Of a stretch of 64,000 bases of DNA, positions 23,440-35,579 are shown in pieces (positions within the stretch are counted from its first letter, which is position 1; every line of letters begins with the position of its first letter). Position numbers and translations under genes: made by a program. Source of the stretch: Homarus americanus (taxonomy: Eukaryota; Arthropoda; Malacostraca; Decapoda; Nephropidae); the NCBI RefSeq assembly GCF_018991925.1, contig NW_024735503.1, forward strand, positions 3,575,253 to 3,639,252. Reading direction: 5' to 3'. The notes beneath the pieces are model-generated. The model was not told where the DNA came from. It was given only the letters and a program-made list of their open reading frames with translations, and did not search any database.

Positions 23440-24310
23440 TAAACAGGGAGGGCTAGGAAGGGTATGGAGGGCTAGGAAGGGTATGGAGGGCTAGGAAGGG
23501 TATGGGGGGCTAGGAAGGGGTATGGGGGCTGGGAAAGAGGTATGGAGGGGGCTAGGAAGGGTATGGAGGGCTGGGAAGAGGTATGGAGGGCTAGGAAGGG
23601 TATGGAGGCTAGGAGAGGTGTGGGGGGCTAGGAAGGGGGTATGGGGGCTGGGAAGGGGTGTGGGGGCTAGGGAGAGGGTATGGAGGGGCTAGGAAGGGTG
23701 TGGGTGCTGGGAAGGGTATGGAGTGCTAGGAAGGTATGGAGGGCTAGGAAGGGTATGGAGGGCTGGGAAGGGGTATGGAGGGCTGGGAAGGGTATGGGGG
23801 CTAGGGAAGGGTATGGAGGGGGCTAGGAAGAGGAGTATGGGGGGCTAGGAAGAAGGGTATGGGGGGCTAGGGAAGGGTATGGGGGGGGCTGGGGAAGGGT
23901 GTATGGAGACTGGGAAGGGGTATGGGCTAGGGAAGGTGTTGTGGGGGGGGCTAGGAAGGTGTGGGGTGGCTGGGGTATGGGGCTGGAAGATGTGGGGCTG
24001 GAAGGGGGTATGGGGCTGGAAGGGTATGAGGGGGCTAGGAAAGGGGGTATGGGAGGCTAGGAAAGGTATGGGGGGGCTAGGAAGGGTATGGGGGGCTAGG
24101 GAGGGTATGGGGGGCTAGAAGGGTATGGAGGGCTAGGAAGGGTGGGGGCCTAGGAGGGAAGAGGGGTATGGGGGGGCTAGGGAAGGGGTATGGGGGGGCT
24201 AGGAAGGGTATGGGAGGCTGAGGGAAGAGTGGAGGCTAGGAAGGGTATGGTGGGATAGGAAGGGTATGGGGGCTAGGAAGGGTATGGAGGGCTAGGAAGG
24301 GTATGGGGGA
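23440..24310. repeat. G-rich minisatellite, about 20-bp units
   Basis: Units GGCTAGGAAGGGTATGGAGG with length variation, about 870 bp. Strong strand bias: G on the plus strand. Confidence 0.93.
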
Positions 24311-24882
24311 AAGGGTAAGGTTCAAAAGGAAAAGTGAACATGAGCAGGGTAGGGAAGGGCATTGTGGTAGAACAGAGTAGGGCAGAGAGGGCAGGGCAGA
24401 GTACAATCTGAATAGGAGGGGACAGTGGGCAGGGTGAGGAAGGGGGGGGGGGTAGGATTCACTTGATACAGGCTCCATGGGGTACAGGGGGGTGAGGGTA
24501 CACAGAGGCTCCAGTACTGTTAACCACAACTGATCATTAGACACCGTAAGAATGACGGTCAGTCCGAGAGATGAGATGAACCTTAACTTCATTCCTACTT
24601 CCTTCACAAATAAAGCCCAGCAATGATTAAGGATGGCCGATACAAGAGGCAGGATGATGTAGAAAAAAAAGGCAAAAATCTGTCTTCAATTGGTCGGTCG
24701 GTGTATCAGTTGGCAGCCCTGAAGCGGCATCCTGGCCAGTGATTGGCTAGAAGAGGAAAGACGTCATTAGGATCAGTTAGTGCAATGAGCAGCTCCGTCC
24801 CGCCCCGCCCCGCCTGACGAACTAACTCTCTCCAAGCTTTGTCTTAATTCTATTTTTTTTCTTATTCTGTCAATATTAGTGT

Positions 24883-24919
<37 letters not shown>

Positions 24920-25400
24920 AGTGGGTGCGTGTTAGCGGGTGCGTGTCGCTCTAACTTATTCTTGTTCCTTTCTCACAACCACCTCCCCTCCTTCCCCTTG
25001 CCCTCTTATTTATCCCCTCTCCCTTCCTTACCACCATCCGTTTGCTGGATTAGCCACCCCCCGTGTGATGAATTAGCCCCCTCCTTCTGTGATGGATTAG
25101 CCCCTCCCCGTGTGATGAATTAGCCCCTCCCCGTATGATGGATGAGTCCCTCCCCGTGTTAAGATATTAAAGGCGCGGCGGTTTTGATTACTTAGCTGCC
25201 GGTTAATTAAGGCGGCTTTTGATACATAATTCACGGGCCACTTCCTGGTGGTGCAGCAGCCAAGACACAACCCGTACTATCACCAACCTTCTAGAACACA
25301 ACTTCCGAAATTGTTAATGTGGCCTTAATGAGGTCGTTGTTAATTACTGGCGGCGGCACAATGACCTCCAATGACCAAGGCTGCCGTTTCCAGACTTTGA
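24311..25400. other. 1.1 kb without a gene; (GT)n and a 23-bp repeat
   Basis: (GT)n at 24880-24915; four diverged units of GATGAATTAGCCCCTCCCCG type at 25060-25160. The rest is unrecognised. Confidence 0.5.
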
Positions 25401-26120
25401 GGTGGTGGGGGGTGGAGTGGTGAGGGGGGCGGAGGGTGGGGGGGTGGAGGGTGGGGGGCGGAGTGGTTGGGGGGGAGGGTGGGGGGAGGAGTGGTGGGGT
25501 GGAGGGTGAGGTGGGGGTGGAGTGGGGGTGGAGGGTGTGGAGGGTGGGGGGTGGGAGGGGGTGGGAGGGTGGGGCAGGGGGTGGGAGTGGTGGGGGTGGA
25601 GTGGTGGGGGAGAGGGTGGGGGTGGGGAGGGGTGAGGGGTAGGGAGGTGGGGGGGAGGGGTGGGGGTGGAGTGGGGGGTGGGAGGGTGGGGTGGAGGGTG
25701 GGGGTGGAGTGGTGGGGGGTGGGAGGGTGGGGTGGAGGGGTGGGAGGGGAAGGAGTGGTGGGGGTGGAGGGTGGGTGGGTGGTGGGGGTGGAGGGTGGGG
25801 GGTGGAGGGTGGGGTGGAGTGGTGAGGGGTGGTGGGGGGTGGAGTGGTGGGGTGGAGTGGTGGGGGGTGGAGGGTGGGGGGGGTGGGGGTGGAGGGTGGG
25901 GGGGTGGGGAGGGTGGGGTGGAGGGTGGGGTGGGTGGTGGGGGTGGAGTGGTGGGGGTGGGTGGTGGGGTGGAGTGGTGGGGGGTGGGTGGAGGGTGGGG
26001 GGTGGAGGGTGGGGGGTGGAGTGGTGGGGGTGGAGTGTGGGGGGTGAGTGGAGGGTGGGGGTGGAGTGGTGGGGGTGGAGTGGTGGGGGGTGGAGTGGTG
26101 GGGGTGGAGTGGTGGGGGAA
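25401..26120. repeat. G-rich minisatellite (GGGTGGAGTGGTGG type)
   Basis: About 720 bp of GGGTGGAGGGTGGGG and GGAGTGGTGGGGG units on the plus strand; many runs of four or more G. Confidence 0.93.
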
Positions 26121-26471
26121 CGGTTATTGGTTGCCTTTAAGCGTCTCAGCCTTGGGTTTCAAAGGCCCGAAAGCGCTTGTCTTGAAGCGTTGTTTTTATA
26201 GACTCAAGGCTGTCAGTGTCCACTCTTAAGGTTCTACTAACAAAGCTGTGTCGTTGTCTTGGTTTTAAATAGATTTTTTTCTGGTTGGAATCGTCGTCTA
26301 TACATGAGCCTCCAATTATTGTATAAAGGTGAGAAGGGTGAGTCTGTGTGTGAAGTGAAAGGTGACAGCTTGACGGCAGGTCAACACAGTAAGCTTACCT
26401 ACTGTACAATGGGTCACACACACACACACACACCTGTGATAGCAGGTCAACACCGTAACCTTACCTACTGA
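26121..26471. other. Spacer with one unit of the AC composite satellite
   Basis: No gene. Around 26375-26465 lies one unit of the composite satellite seen at 30540-32735: (AC)n, GTGATAGCAGGTCAACACCG and CCTTACCTACTG. Confidence 0.6.
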
Positions 26472-26542
26472 ACACTGAACATAAGAACATAAGAATGGAG
26501 GAAACTGCAGCGGGCCTATTGGCCCATACTGGGCAGTCCCGT

Positions 26543-29469
26543 TTACACCCAACCCCTATTGCTCATATAAGCATCCAACCTATGTTTGAAGCTATTCAGC
26601 GTATTCGAGTTAATGATGATATTTGGTAACTTGTTCCATTCATCCACTACTCTGTTTCCAAACCAGTGTTTACCTATTTCACGCCGAAATCTAAATTTGT
26701 CTAATTTAAAACCATTGTTACGAGTTCGCTCCTGGTTGGATAGTTTGAGTACCTTTGTAATGTCCCCTTTGTTTAGCCCTGACTTCCACTTAAACACCTC
26801 TAGCAGGTCGCCCCTTGCTCTACGTCTCTCGAGGGAGTGCAAATTAAGATGCTTTAACCTGTCTCTATCCTCAAGGTTCCTAATGCTCGGGACTAGTCTT
26901 GTCATTCTCCTCTGAATTCTTTCCAAGGATTCTATATCCATCCTGTAATACGGTGTCCAGAACTGAACTGCATAATCCAGGTGTGGTCTCGCAAGCGCAA
27001 GACACAGTTTTAGGATGACCTCGCTAGTCTTGTAACTAACACTCCTTTGTATGAACCCAAGTACTTTATTATCCTTGTTACGAGCAAAAACACATTGTTT
27101 ACTTGGCTTAAGGTTCCTACTTATCATTACTCCTAAATCTCTCTCGCAGTCGGATTTCTCTATGGCATCGTTGTTCATCTGATATCTAGTTTCCCTGTTT
27201 ACATCTCCTATACTGAGTACTTTACATTTGTCGACGTTGAATTTCATCTGCCATTTTTCAGACCATTCGAAAAATTTGTTTAGATCTTCCTGTAGTTTTG
27301 CGGAGTCCTCGCCAGATTTAATAACACGTCCTATTTTAGTGTCATCAGCAAATTTACTTATGTTGCTGTCTATGCCGATATCTATGTCGTTTATGTATAT
27401 AATAAATAATAATGGTCCGAGTACTGAGCCTTGGTGAACTCCACTTGTGACGTTGCTCCAATGGGACTTAGTGCCGTTAATGCTCACTCGCTGTTTCCTG
27501 TCCTGTAACCACGCCCTAATCCATTTAAGGATGTTACCTTTGATGCCATGTGCTTCTACCTTTCTAATTAGTCTTTCGTGGGGGACTGTCCGAGGCTTTG
27601 CTAAAGTCGAGATATACCACATCATAATTGTGCCCCTCGTCCACCGATTCGAACACTGATGAAAAGAATGTTAATAGATTAGTTAGACAAGAACGTCCGC
27701 GTGTGAAGCCATGCTGGGAATCATTGATCAATCGGTGCTTCTCCAGGTGATTTCCTATAGAGTTTGAAATGATTGCTTCCAGTAATTTGCCTACTATTGA
27801 TGTTAGACTGATTGGGCAGTAGTTAGAGGATAGTGATCTATCCCCCTTCTTGAAAAACGGTATTACATTTGCTATCCTCCATGTTTTTAAGGACATGTTA
27901 AACAACTTTGCTAAGGGCATACTAAGCTCTTCCTTACATTCCTTTAATACTCTGGCAAATATCTCATCGGGACCAGGTGACTTATTAGGCTTTAGTTTGT
28001 CTATTTGCTTACTAACATCGTTACTAGTCACTACTATCTCGCTTAATTTGTTTTCTTCACTATCTCTGAATAGAGTCGGTGCCTCGAGTATCATGTTTAA
28101 AATTTGAGTGGTGAAAACTGTTGAAAAATATTTATTCAAATTATTGCTCATTTCTCCGTCGTTATCAGTGAGCTCGCCGGTATCTGACCGTATTGGTCCA
28201 ATCTTTTCTCGTGTTTTAGTTTGATACATTTGGTAGAATCCTTTGGAGTTTGTCTTCGCCTCCCTTGCTAGCCTTACCTCATTTTTCCTCTTGGCTTTCC
28301 TTATCTCGGTTTTAACCCTACTCGCCAATATCTTATAATAATCCTGGAGGTAAATTTCTCCACACTTTATCCTTCTACCTATAGCCTTCCTTTGGCCAAT
28401 GATGTTCTTTAAATAATTATTTATCCATTTAGGGTCATTGTTGTCTGATCTGAGTTTTTTGTATGGTATGTTCTGCCTTTGTGCATTAAGTAACTCATTA
28501 TTTATATTGCCGTGGAACTCGGCAATCTCAGATCTCGTTATCAGGTCGGAGTCATGTCAGGTTCACGGCCAAGCGCGACACCCCCTCTCTCAGCTGCCTC
28601 TTTAAACTGTCAAAGTTTGCCCTTCTGAAATCTGGTACTTAGTGGAAAATTCCTTACGTCTGCCCTGAAAATCTAACTGAAATCGAATTTCTTTGTGATC
28701 GCTGTTTGCAAGTTCGTTCCCTACCTCGACATTGCTAATGAGGTTTTCTCTGTTGAACAGAACTAGATCGAGTATATTATTACCCCGTGTGGGTTCGGTT
28801 ATATGTTGACTTAGGAAACAGTCCTGGATCGTCTCGAGAAAATTCTGATTCTGAGTTACCCGTAAGGTCAGTCCAATCTATTTGGCCAAGGTTAAAGTCG
28901 CCTACTATACAGACTTTGTTATGTATGGAAGCCCTGCGCATTTCATCCCAGATAAGTCGCTCATTGACTCTTATCAAGATTGGGAGGTCTATATATTACT
29001 CCTGTGATTAATTTTCCCTACTGTCGCTTAATTCCATCCAAATTGTTTCTGTATTCCGCTCAGTTTTTATTTCCTTATTTATTTAACACTTCAGATTATC
29101 CCTAAAATAGATTGCTACTCCGCCTCCTTTCCTGGTCTGCCTATCGGTATGGAACAATTTGTAACCCGCAATTTGGTATTCGACCGGCAACTCAAGTGAG
29201 TCTAGGTTGATCCATGTTTCAGTGAATGCTATTATATGGATTCTTTCGGTACATCCCAAGGCCCTAATATCATCCATTTTGTTTCTCATACTTCTACTGT
29301 TCGCGTAGTAGACATTTAAGTTAGTCGTGTTCTGAGTCCTCCCTTTACCGCGTTTAGTTTTAAACTCCCTGTTTAATTTAGTTTTGTCATCATTCCTAAC
29401 ACTATTTCCCTGTAATCTTTTGCTTTGTTTACCCGCTCCGACTGCAGTTTCCCCCACCCCCGTGCCCAC
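26543..29469 (-). pseudogene. ORF2 of CR1-like LINE copy 2 (AP endonuclease + reverse transcriptase)
   Basis: The domain order is the same as in copy 1: MGTGVGETAVGAG, YYANSRSMRNK, FTETWINL, then VGDFNLGQIDW, KSPGPDEI, VYLDFSKA, VLGPLLF, KFADDTKIG (FADD at 27352-27341) and the end SNRGWV. Damage differs from copy 1: a stop at 29083 in the endonuclease, frame changes near 28980 and 28840, an in-frame loss of six codons near 27880 (GVVPES of copy 1) and a 2-bp loss near 27588 that breaks the SKAFDRVPH block. The Glu codon that is TAG at 11717 in copy 1 is intact here, so the two copies were inactivated independently. Confidence 0.9.
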
Positions 29470-29477
29470 ATGTTCCC

Positions 29478-30353
29478 CTAGCAGTTTAAAGACTTCGATA
29501 TCCTTTGAACTGTCCCCTCTAGAGACCTAGCCAGGGTTGCCACCCCAACCCGAGACAGGTGCACCCCATCCCTAGCATAAAGGTCCCTTCTGCCGTAGAA
29601 GTTGTCCCAGTTGTCAATGAATGGGACCGATATTGACTAGCAATATCTGTCAAGACGGTCGTTGACACCAACCGCCCTTGACAACCATTCACTGCCAACT
29701 CTCCTTCTAGGCAGGACACCGCATATGATAGGGACCCCTCCCTTAGACCTAATACGATCTATAGCTGCCTTGAACTTATCAAGAAGCTCCTTGCTCCTAC
29801 ACCGGCCAATATCATTGCCTCCTGCACTGAGGCAGATAATGGGTTTGTTCCCATTACCAGACAAGATATTGTCCATCCTGTCAATTATATCCCCCACCCC
29901 AGCTCCTGGCAAACACACCCTCATCCTATTTTTGTTTATACCACAAAAGCCCCTGTCCAAGTACCTTACCTGTGAGTCACCAACAATTAAAGTTTTTATA
30001 CCTTCCTTGTCAGCCCTGTCCCTGACTGTACTAACGTCCAATTCGTCTATCAAGGGACTGAACGAGTTGGTACACTTAGCTGTTGTTGTCGTTGTTGTCG
30101 CATCTTTGGTGTATTTCTTCACCACCAGTTTCGTCTTCCCTCTCCTTACATCCTTCCACTCGCTTGAGTTTTCGTCAGACACTGGCTTTCCCTGTCCCGC
30201 CTCCCCTTTTAACCTCGCCAGCTCTTCCTTTACTTTCAGGTTCTCCAACGTGGCCCTCTCAATTTCTTCCTTGGCCCTCGCCAATTCTTCCATGGACCAC
30301 TTCAGTTTGGTCAACAAACTCGCACACAGAAGACCAAACATAGCACTGGCCAT
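29478..30353 (-). pseudogene. CR1-like ORF1 with coiled coil and SGNH/GDSL hydrolase domain
   Basis: About 291 codons. The N-terminal part is a coiled-coil-like charged helix (MEELARAKEEIERATLEN, KVKEELARLKGE). The C-terminal domain has the SGNH blocks: LIVGDSQVRYL with the nucleophile Ser (GDSQ at 29981-29970), a Gly-containing LPGAGVGD, LSAGGNDIG (GGND at 29822-29811) and DGVHLS with the Asp/His pair (29570-29553). Esterase-type ORF1 proteins are known in the CR1 group and are thought to bind the LINE RNA or lipid. One internal TAG (29637-29639) interrupts the domain before DGVHLS; copy 1 reads through at this place. The first methionine at 30353 may not be the true start, since the element is cut at an (AT)n run. 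Confidence 0.85.
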
Positions 30354-30498
30354 ATATATATATATATATATATCTTGATAAAATCACAAGGGAAAAGGGA
30401 AACAACGGAGCACCTCAGCTTTCGAATTTATTCAAGACATCTTCAGAGGCAACTGAGACATCTTCAGAGGCAACTGGGTAACACACACACACACACAT

Positions 30499-30531
<33 letters not shown>

Positions 30532-30671
30532 TATATATATACACACACACACACACACCTGTGATGGCAGGTCAACACCATAACCTTACCTACTGTACAC
30601 TGGGTCTCACACACACACACACACCTGTGATGGCAGGTCAACATCATCAACCTTACCTACTGTACACTGGG

Positions 30672-30725
<54 letters not shown>

Positions 30726-30770
30726 TGTGATAGCAGGTCAACACCATAACCTTACCTACTGTACACTGGG

Positions 30771-30824
<54 letters not shown>

Positions 30825-30864
30825 TGTGATAGCAGGTCAACACCGTAACCTACTGTACACTGGG

Positions 30865-30900
<36 letters not shown>

Positions 30901-31005
30901 TGTGATAGCAGGTCAACACCATAACCTTACCTACTGTACACTGGGTCTCACACACACACACACCTGTGATGCAGTCAACATCAACCTTACCTACTGTACA
31001 CTGGG

Positions 31006-31059
<54 letters not shown>

Positions 31060-31190
31060 TGTGATAGCAGGTCAACACCGTAACCTTACCTACTGTACAC
31101 TGGGTCACACACACACACACACATTGTGATGGCAGGTCAACAACGTAACCTTACCTATTGTACACAAACACACACACACACACACACTTC
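30354..31190. repeat. Composite satellite: (AC)n alternating with a ~50-bp unique core
   Basis: After an (AT)n run (30354-30372) and a short spacer with a duplicated AGACATCTTCAGAGGCAACT, about eight units follow. Each is a core (GTGATAGCAGGTCAACACC..., CCTTACCTACTGTACACTGG) plus an (AC)n spacer of variable length. Confidence 0.9.
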
Positions 31191-31307
31191 ATCCTTGACC
31201 ACCGACGGGTCAAGACGGGTCAGACGCGCCTGGCGCTGCTCAGCAGCAGCCACGTCAACTATTATGTTGGCCCATACCAACTCCCTCCCCTGAACCCTCT
31301 TCCCCAC
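31191..31307. other. Short unique spacer
   Basis: Nothing recognised; it separates the composite satellite from the retroelement. Confidence 0.4.
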
Positions 31308-32268
31308 TGGAATATCAACAAGTTCTCGCCAGAGGTTACTATTTCATTTGGGAAAGGAATGGAACCAGTGTTGAATAGTGGTGAACAGTGCTTAATTCAG
31401 TGAAAAACAACTCGGCAGTTGAGACTGAGCCAAGCTAACCTTCACACAGTGAGGTCCCCGGTACCCATTGATAATTCCCCTGAGACTCCAGGATAGAGAG
31501 GCCTGGGACAACACCTCACCCACTTGAGTGAGTGAAGTCCTGTGACAATAGACCACGTGGTGTCCCCATGATGCACGACACCACGCAGTGAATGAGTTGC
31601 TACAGCATCATGTGAACTTCCTCATAACACCATCTGTGAGGGAATTACTACGCCATGTGATGCCCCTCATAACACCATCTGTGAGGGAATTACTACGCCA
31701 TGTGATGCCCCTCATAACACCATCTGTGAGGGAATTACTACGCCATGTGATGCCCCTCATAACACCATCTGTGAGGGAATTACTACGCCATGTGATGCCC
31801 CTCATAACACCATCTGTGAGGGAATTACTACGCCATGTGATGCCCCTCATAACACCATCTGTGAGGGAATTACTACACCCCATCAGGCCCCTCATACTCC
31901 ATCTGTGAGGGAATTACTACACCACATCAGGCCCCTCATAACACCATCTGTGAGGGAATTACTACATCATCAGGCCGCTCATACACCACCTGTGGGGGAA
32001 CTAGTACTCCACGTGATGTCCCTCATAACGCCATCTGTGAGGGAGTTACTAAACTACGTGTCTGCTGTTCAACACCTCAGCTCACATGATCTACATGTGT
32101 AAACATTAATCTGTATGTTCACTGTATGTTCCTTCACCTTTCTCTAATGAAGGCTTTTGTTTAACCACCAATGTATCTAATAAGTCATTTTTGTCCAATG
32201 TATATTTTCAGCCTTCGGGCTGCAAACTTTTTCAATAAACCGTTAATTATAATTATTATTATTATTAT
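31308..32268 (+). mobile_element. Non-coding 45-bp retroelement, copy II
   Basis: Same leader start, 45-bp block, unique part and tail as at 1489-2237. The tail hairpin CAGCC-TTCG-GGCTG lies at 32209-32222, followed by TTCAATAAACCGTT and (ATT)n. It is inserted in the composite AC satellite, which continues at 32270. The longer 45-bp block accounts for most of the length difference from copy I. Confidence 0.7.
31624..32060 (+). repeat. 45-bp minisatellite in copy II (about 9 units)
   Basis: Six near-identical units then three more diverged ones. In this copy the CACGTG of copy I is mostly GCCATGTG, so the units were homogenised separately in the two elements. Confidence 0.9.
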
Positions 32269-32269
32269 T

Positions 32270-32735
32270 TACACACACACACACACACACACACCTGTGA
32301 TGGCAGGACAACACCGTAACCTTACCAACTGTACAATGGGTCACACACCNNNNNNNNNNNNNNNNNNNNNNNNNNNNNNNNNNNNNNNNNNNNNNNNNNN
32401 NNNNNNNNNNNNNNNNNNNNNNNNNNNNNNNNNNNNNNNNNNNNNNNNNAACCTACCTATTGTACACACTGGGTCACACACACACACACACACATATATC
32501 TGTGATGGCAGGTCAACACCGGAACCTTACCTACTGTACATTGGGTCACACACACACACACCTGTGATGGCAGGTCAACACCGTAACATTACCTACTGTA
32601 CACTGGGTCTCACACACACACCTGTAATGACAGGTTAACACCACTTACTGTACATTGGGTCACACACACACACACACACCTGTGATGGCAGTTCAACACT
32701 ACCTACTGTACACTGGGTCACACACACACTTCTCT
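32270..32735. repeat. Composite AC satellite, continued, with assembly gap
   Basis: Units as at 30540-31190, with (AC)n and the GGCAGGTCAACACCG core. It is interrupted by the run of N. Confidence 0.9.
32350..32449. other. Assembly gap (100 N)
   Basis: Exactly 100 N, the usual placeholder for a gap of unknown size, inside the composite satellite. The true repeat length here is unknown. Confidence 0.99.
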
Positions 32736-33889
32736 TCTCACATGCAATAGCTCGCACTACCAACAAATTATTCAAAGTAACACTGGAACGCTATCCCAGT
32801 GTTGGCATTTGTTATATAAAGCATTGACACGGCGTCCGAAAACCGATATTCGATTCTTGTAATACCAAAACACACCATGAACACCACATTTACATAATTC
32901 ACTCATTAAAACGTAAAACGGGAAAATAATATTCATGGAATAGTGAAATATGATCCTGCTGTTAAGGGTAACTGAGTAAATACTGAAACGTTTTAAGTAT
33001 CAACAGCCTTAAATCACACCCAACAATGACAAGATAACCACCAATATTCTATAAATACAGAGTCGACATGCCCAAAGACATCCTTATGAGCTGTGAGTAT
33101 AAGAGTGCACACACACACCTGTACCCACTTAAGACGCCGTCAAAACTGAAAACCAGAAGCGAGTCAGAACATGGCGACACAATGTACTGTACTATTGAGA
33201 AGCAAGAACTAATTTAAAAAATACCACAACACACACAGTCCAGGTACCGACAGGTGACGTACAAACACCATACACCAGATACCCAATTAGTCATTTAAAC
33301 AGTTCTGGTGTGTCAAAATTGTATCAAAACAGATTTATAAAGTATTGAAGTGTCAACATTATATCAAGAGGCTGTATTTCTTCTTAGGAGCGCGAGTGTG
33401 TGAGGAGCTACTGCTTTAACAGACGCCTACAGCTACTCCCCCAGAATACACGAGCAGTCACTTTAACCTGGGCGCCTGCAGTAAGGTGCTGGTGGTGATA
33501 GTGTCCTCACTCTGTGCCAGACACCAGCAAGTAGTGTCAGGTTAGGATAGATTAGGTTAACCATCACAGTGACCCATAAGACCATGAGCATCAAGTCGCC
33601 ACACTCCTGCACCTCGTCACCAACACTTACCATAGCTTAAGGGATCACCACTGGGATTCTGACGGCCCCCAACGTTATCCTCCCTCATCTCTTTCTCTCC
33701 ACCGTCCCCCTCACTCTCCACCCCAACCTACTCTCTCCCCACCCCCGCCTCCCTCTCTCCACCGCCCCTCTCACTCTTCACTCCCTCCCTCCCCACCACC
33801 CTCCTCCCTACCCCATATCCTCCCTTCTCCACCCCCCTCTACACTATATTCCTTGAGACAACACAAAACCGTTTCTTTATAAAGCCAAA
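32736..33889. other. 1.15 kb without a supported gene
   Basis: AT-rich, mostly unique sequence to 33660, then a C-rich stretch with CTCTCCACCGCCCC-like repeats (33700-33840). No coding or RNA signal was recognised. Confidence 0.45.
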
Positions 33890-33894
33890 ATGAC

Positions 33895-34010
33895 ACCTGT
33901 AGAGGCCAATATGACCCATGTATAGAGGCCAATATGACCCATGTATAGAGGCCAATATGACACGTGTATAGAGGCCAATATGACACGTGTATAGAGGCCA
34001 TAATGACACC
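33895..34010. repeat. 23-bp minisatellite, about 5 units
   Basis: Units TAGAGGCCAATATGACCCAT plus GTA. Confidence 0.92.
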
Positions 34011-34320
34011 TGCATGACACCATTGAGACGTAAACTGACACGAGAAAAGATTACTTTATAAAACGTTACTAAAACATACTCAGACACGGGTGACGGGATG
34101 ATTGATACGTTTATTGAGATACAAAAAACATTAACATTGACGGGATGCAGTGCGGTCAGTCATGTGTGATGCAACAATGACCGTACGTATGGCTACAATT
34201 AAGTCATGTCTAATGCATTATTAGGACACCGGGAGACGTAGACATATGGCTCACACATTCCTGGAACGTTGCCGTCTGCTCACAGGGGCACAAGGCCAAC
34301 CACTGGGCTTTTAGTTTCTT
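34011..34320. other. No recognisable feature
   Basis: Unique-looking sequence between two minisatellites. Confidence 0.4.
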
Positions 34321-34329
34321 AGGACACTG

Positions 34330-35226
34330 ACTTAGCTTTTCAGGATATTTAACTTTAGAGGATGAATTAGCTTTCGAGAGTAATTTAGCTTTTTAGAAGA
34401 AGATCTAAGCTTTTACGAAGACGAACTCCGTTAAGGAGACAAACTAAGCTTTTTAAGAGACGAACTAGGCTTTTAAGAAGACGAACTAAGCTTTTAAGGA
34501 GAAGAACTAAGCTTTTAAGGAGACTAACTAAACTTTTAAGAAGACGAACTAAGCTTTTTAGGAGACGAACTAAGCTTTTTAAGAGACAAACTAAGCTTTT
34601 AAGACGAACTAAGCTTTAAGGAGACGAACTAAGCACTTAAGGAGACGAACTAAGCACTTAAGGAGACGAACTAAGCATTTAAGGAGACGAACTAAGCATT
34701 TAAGGAGACGAACTAAGCATTTAAGGAGACGAACTAAGCTTTTAAGGAGACGAACTAAGCATTTAAGGAGACGAACTAAGCTTTTAAGACGAACTAAGTA
34801 TTTAAGACGAGTTAAGTTAAGGAGATGAACTAAGCCTTTAAGGAGACGAACTAAGATTTTAAGAAGACGAACTAAGCTTTTAAGAAGACGAAATAAACTT
34901 TAAAGAAGACAAACTAAACTTTTAAGGAGACAAACTAAGCTTTTAAGAAGACGAACTAAGCTTTTAAGACGACGAACTAAACTTTTAAGACGACGAACTA
35001 AGCTTTTTAAGGAGACAAACTAAGCTTTCAAGAAGACAAACTAAGCTTTCAAGAAGACGAACTAAGCTTTCAAGAAGACAAACTAAGCTTTTAAAAAGAC
35101 AAACTAAGCTTTTAAGAAGACGAATTAAGCTTTTAAGAAGACGAACTAGTTTTTAAGGAGACGAACTAAGCTTTTAAGGAGACGAACTAAGCTTTTAAGG
35201 CGACGAACTTAGCTTTTAAGGAGACG
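34330..35226. repeat. 21-22-bp minisatellite, about 38 units
   Basis: Units GACGAACTAAGCTTTTAAGG with an A-rich joint (AGA or AAG). Copies are most diverged at the left end (34330-34420), and a GCATTTAAGG or GCACTTAAGG variant is clustered near 34630-34790, consistent with local duplication. Confidence 0.95.
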
Positions 35227-35228
35227 AT

Positions 35229-35287
<59 letters not shown>
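35229..35287. repeat. (TC)n microsatellite
   Basis: Pure TC run of about 58 bp. Confidence 0.97.
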
Positions 35288-35288
<1 letters not shown>

Positions 35289-35384
35289 TGGTAGTAGCAA
35301 TGAGAGGGTTGAGGACCACACACCAAATTTGTCAAGAAATACTACGCCTGGGGTCCTGTTGAAGCGCCACCCGGAAATGAGGGT

Positions 35385-35485
35385 TTGGGGGAGAGTGGGG
35401 GGAGGTAAGGGAGGAGAGTTGGGGGGAGGTAAGGGAGGAGAGTTGGGGGGAGGTAAGGGAGGAGAGTGGGAGAGGTAAGGAAGGA
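35385..35485. repeat. 24-bp G-rich minisatellite, about 3 units
   Basis: Units GGGGGGAGGTAAGGGAGGAG plus AGTT. Confidence 0.88.
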
Positions 35486-35579
35486 GAGGGCATCACCCCA
35501 CCTACACCATCACTACCACCACCACCACAACACAAACCAAAAACAAGATGAAAGTTATGTAAAGTTGTATCACAGCATG

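Larger units (their letters stand above)
26472..30353 (-). mobile_element. CR1-like LINE, copy 2, with ORF1 and ORF2
   Basis: On the minus strand: ORF1 with a coiled coil and SGNH hydrolase domain (30353-29478), ORF2 (29469-26543) and a short 3' end with the terminal repeat TTATGTTCTTATGTTC (26495-26478). It is close to the copy at 11468-14790 throughout ORF2, including the nine-base spacing between the ORFs. It begins at an (AT)n run at 30354, so the true 5' end may be missing. Confidence 0.9.

Noticed and set aside
25467..26229. Glycine/valine/tryptophan-rich frames up to 244 codons
   Set aside because: Translation of the GGGTGGAGTGG array in several frames.
34330..35226. HindIII-like AAGCTT regularity as a functional element
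   Set aside because: It is only a by-product of the 21-22-bp minisatellite unit.
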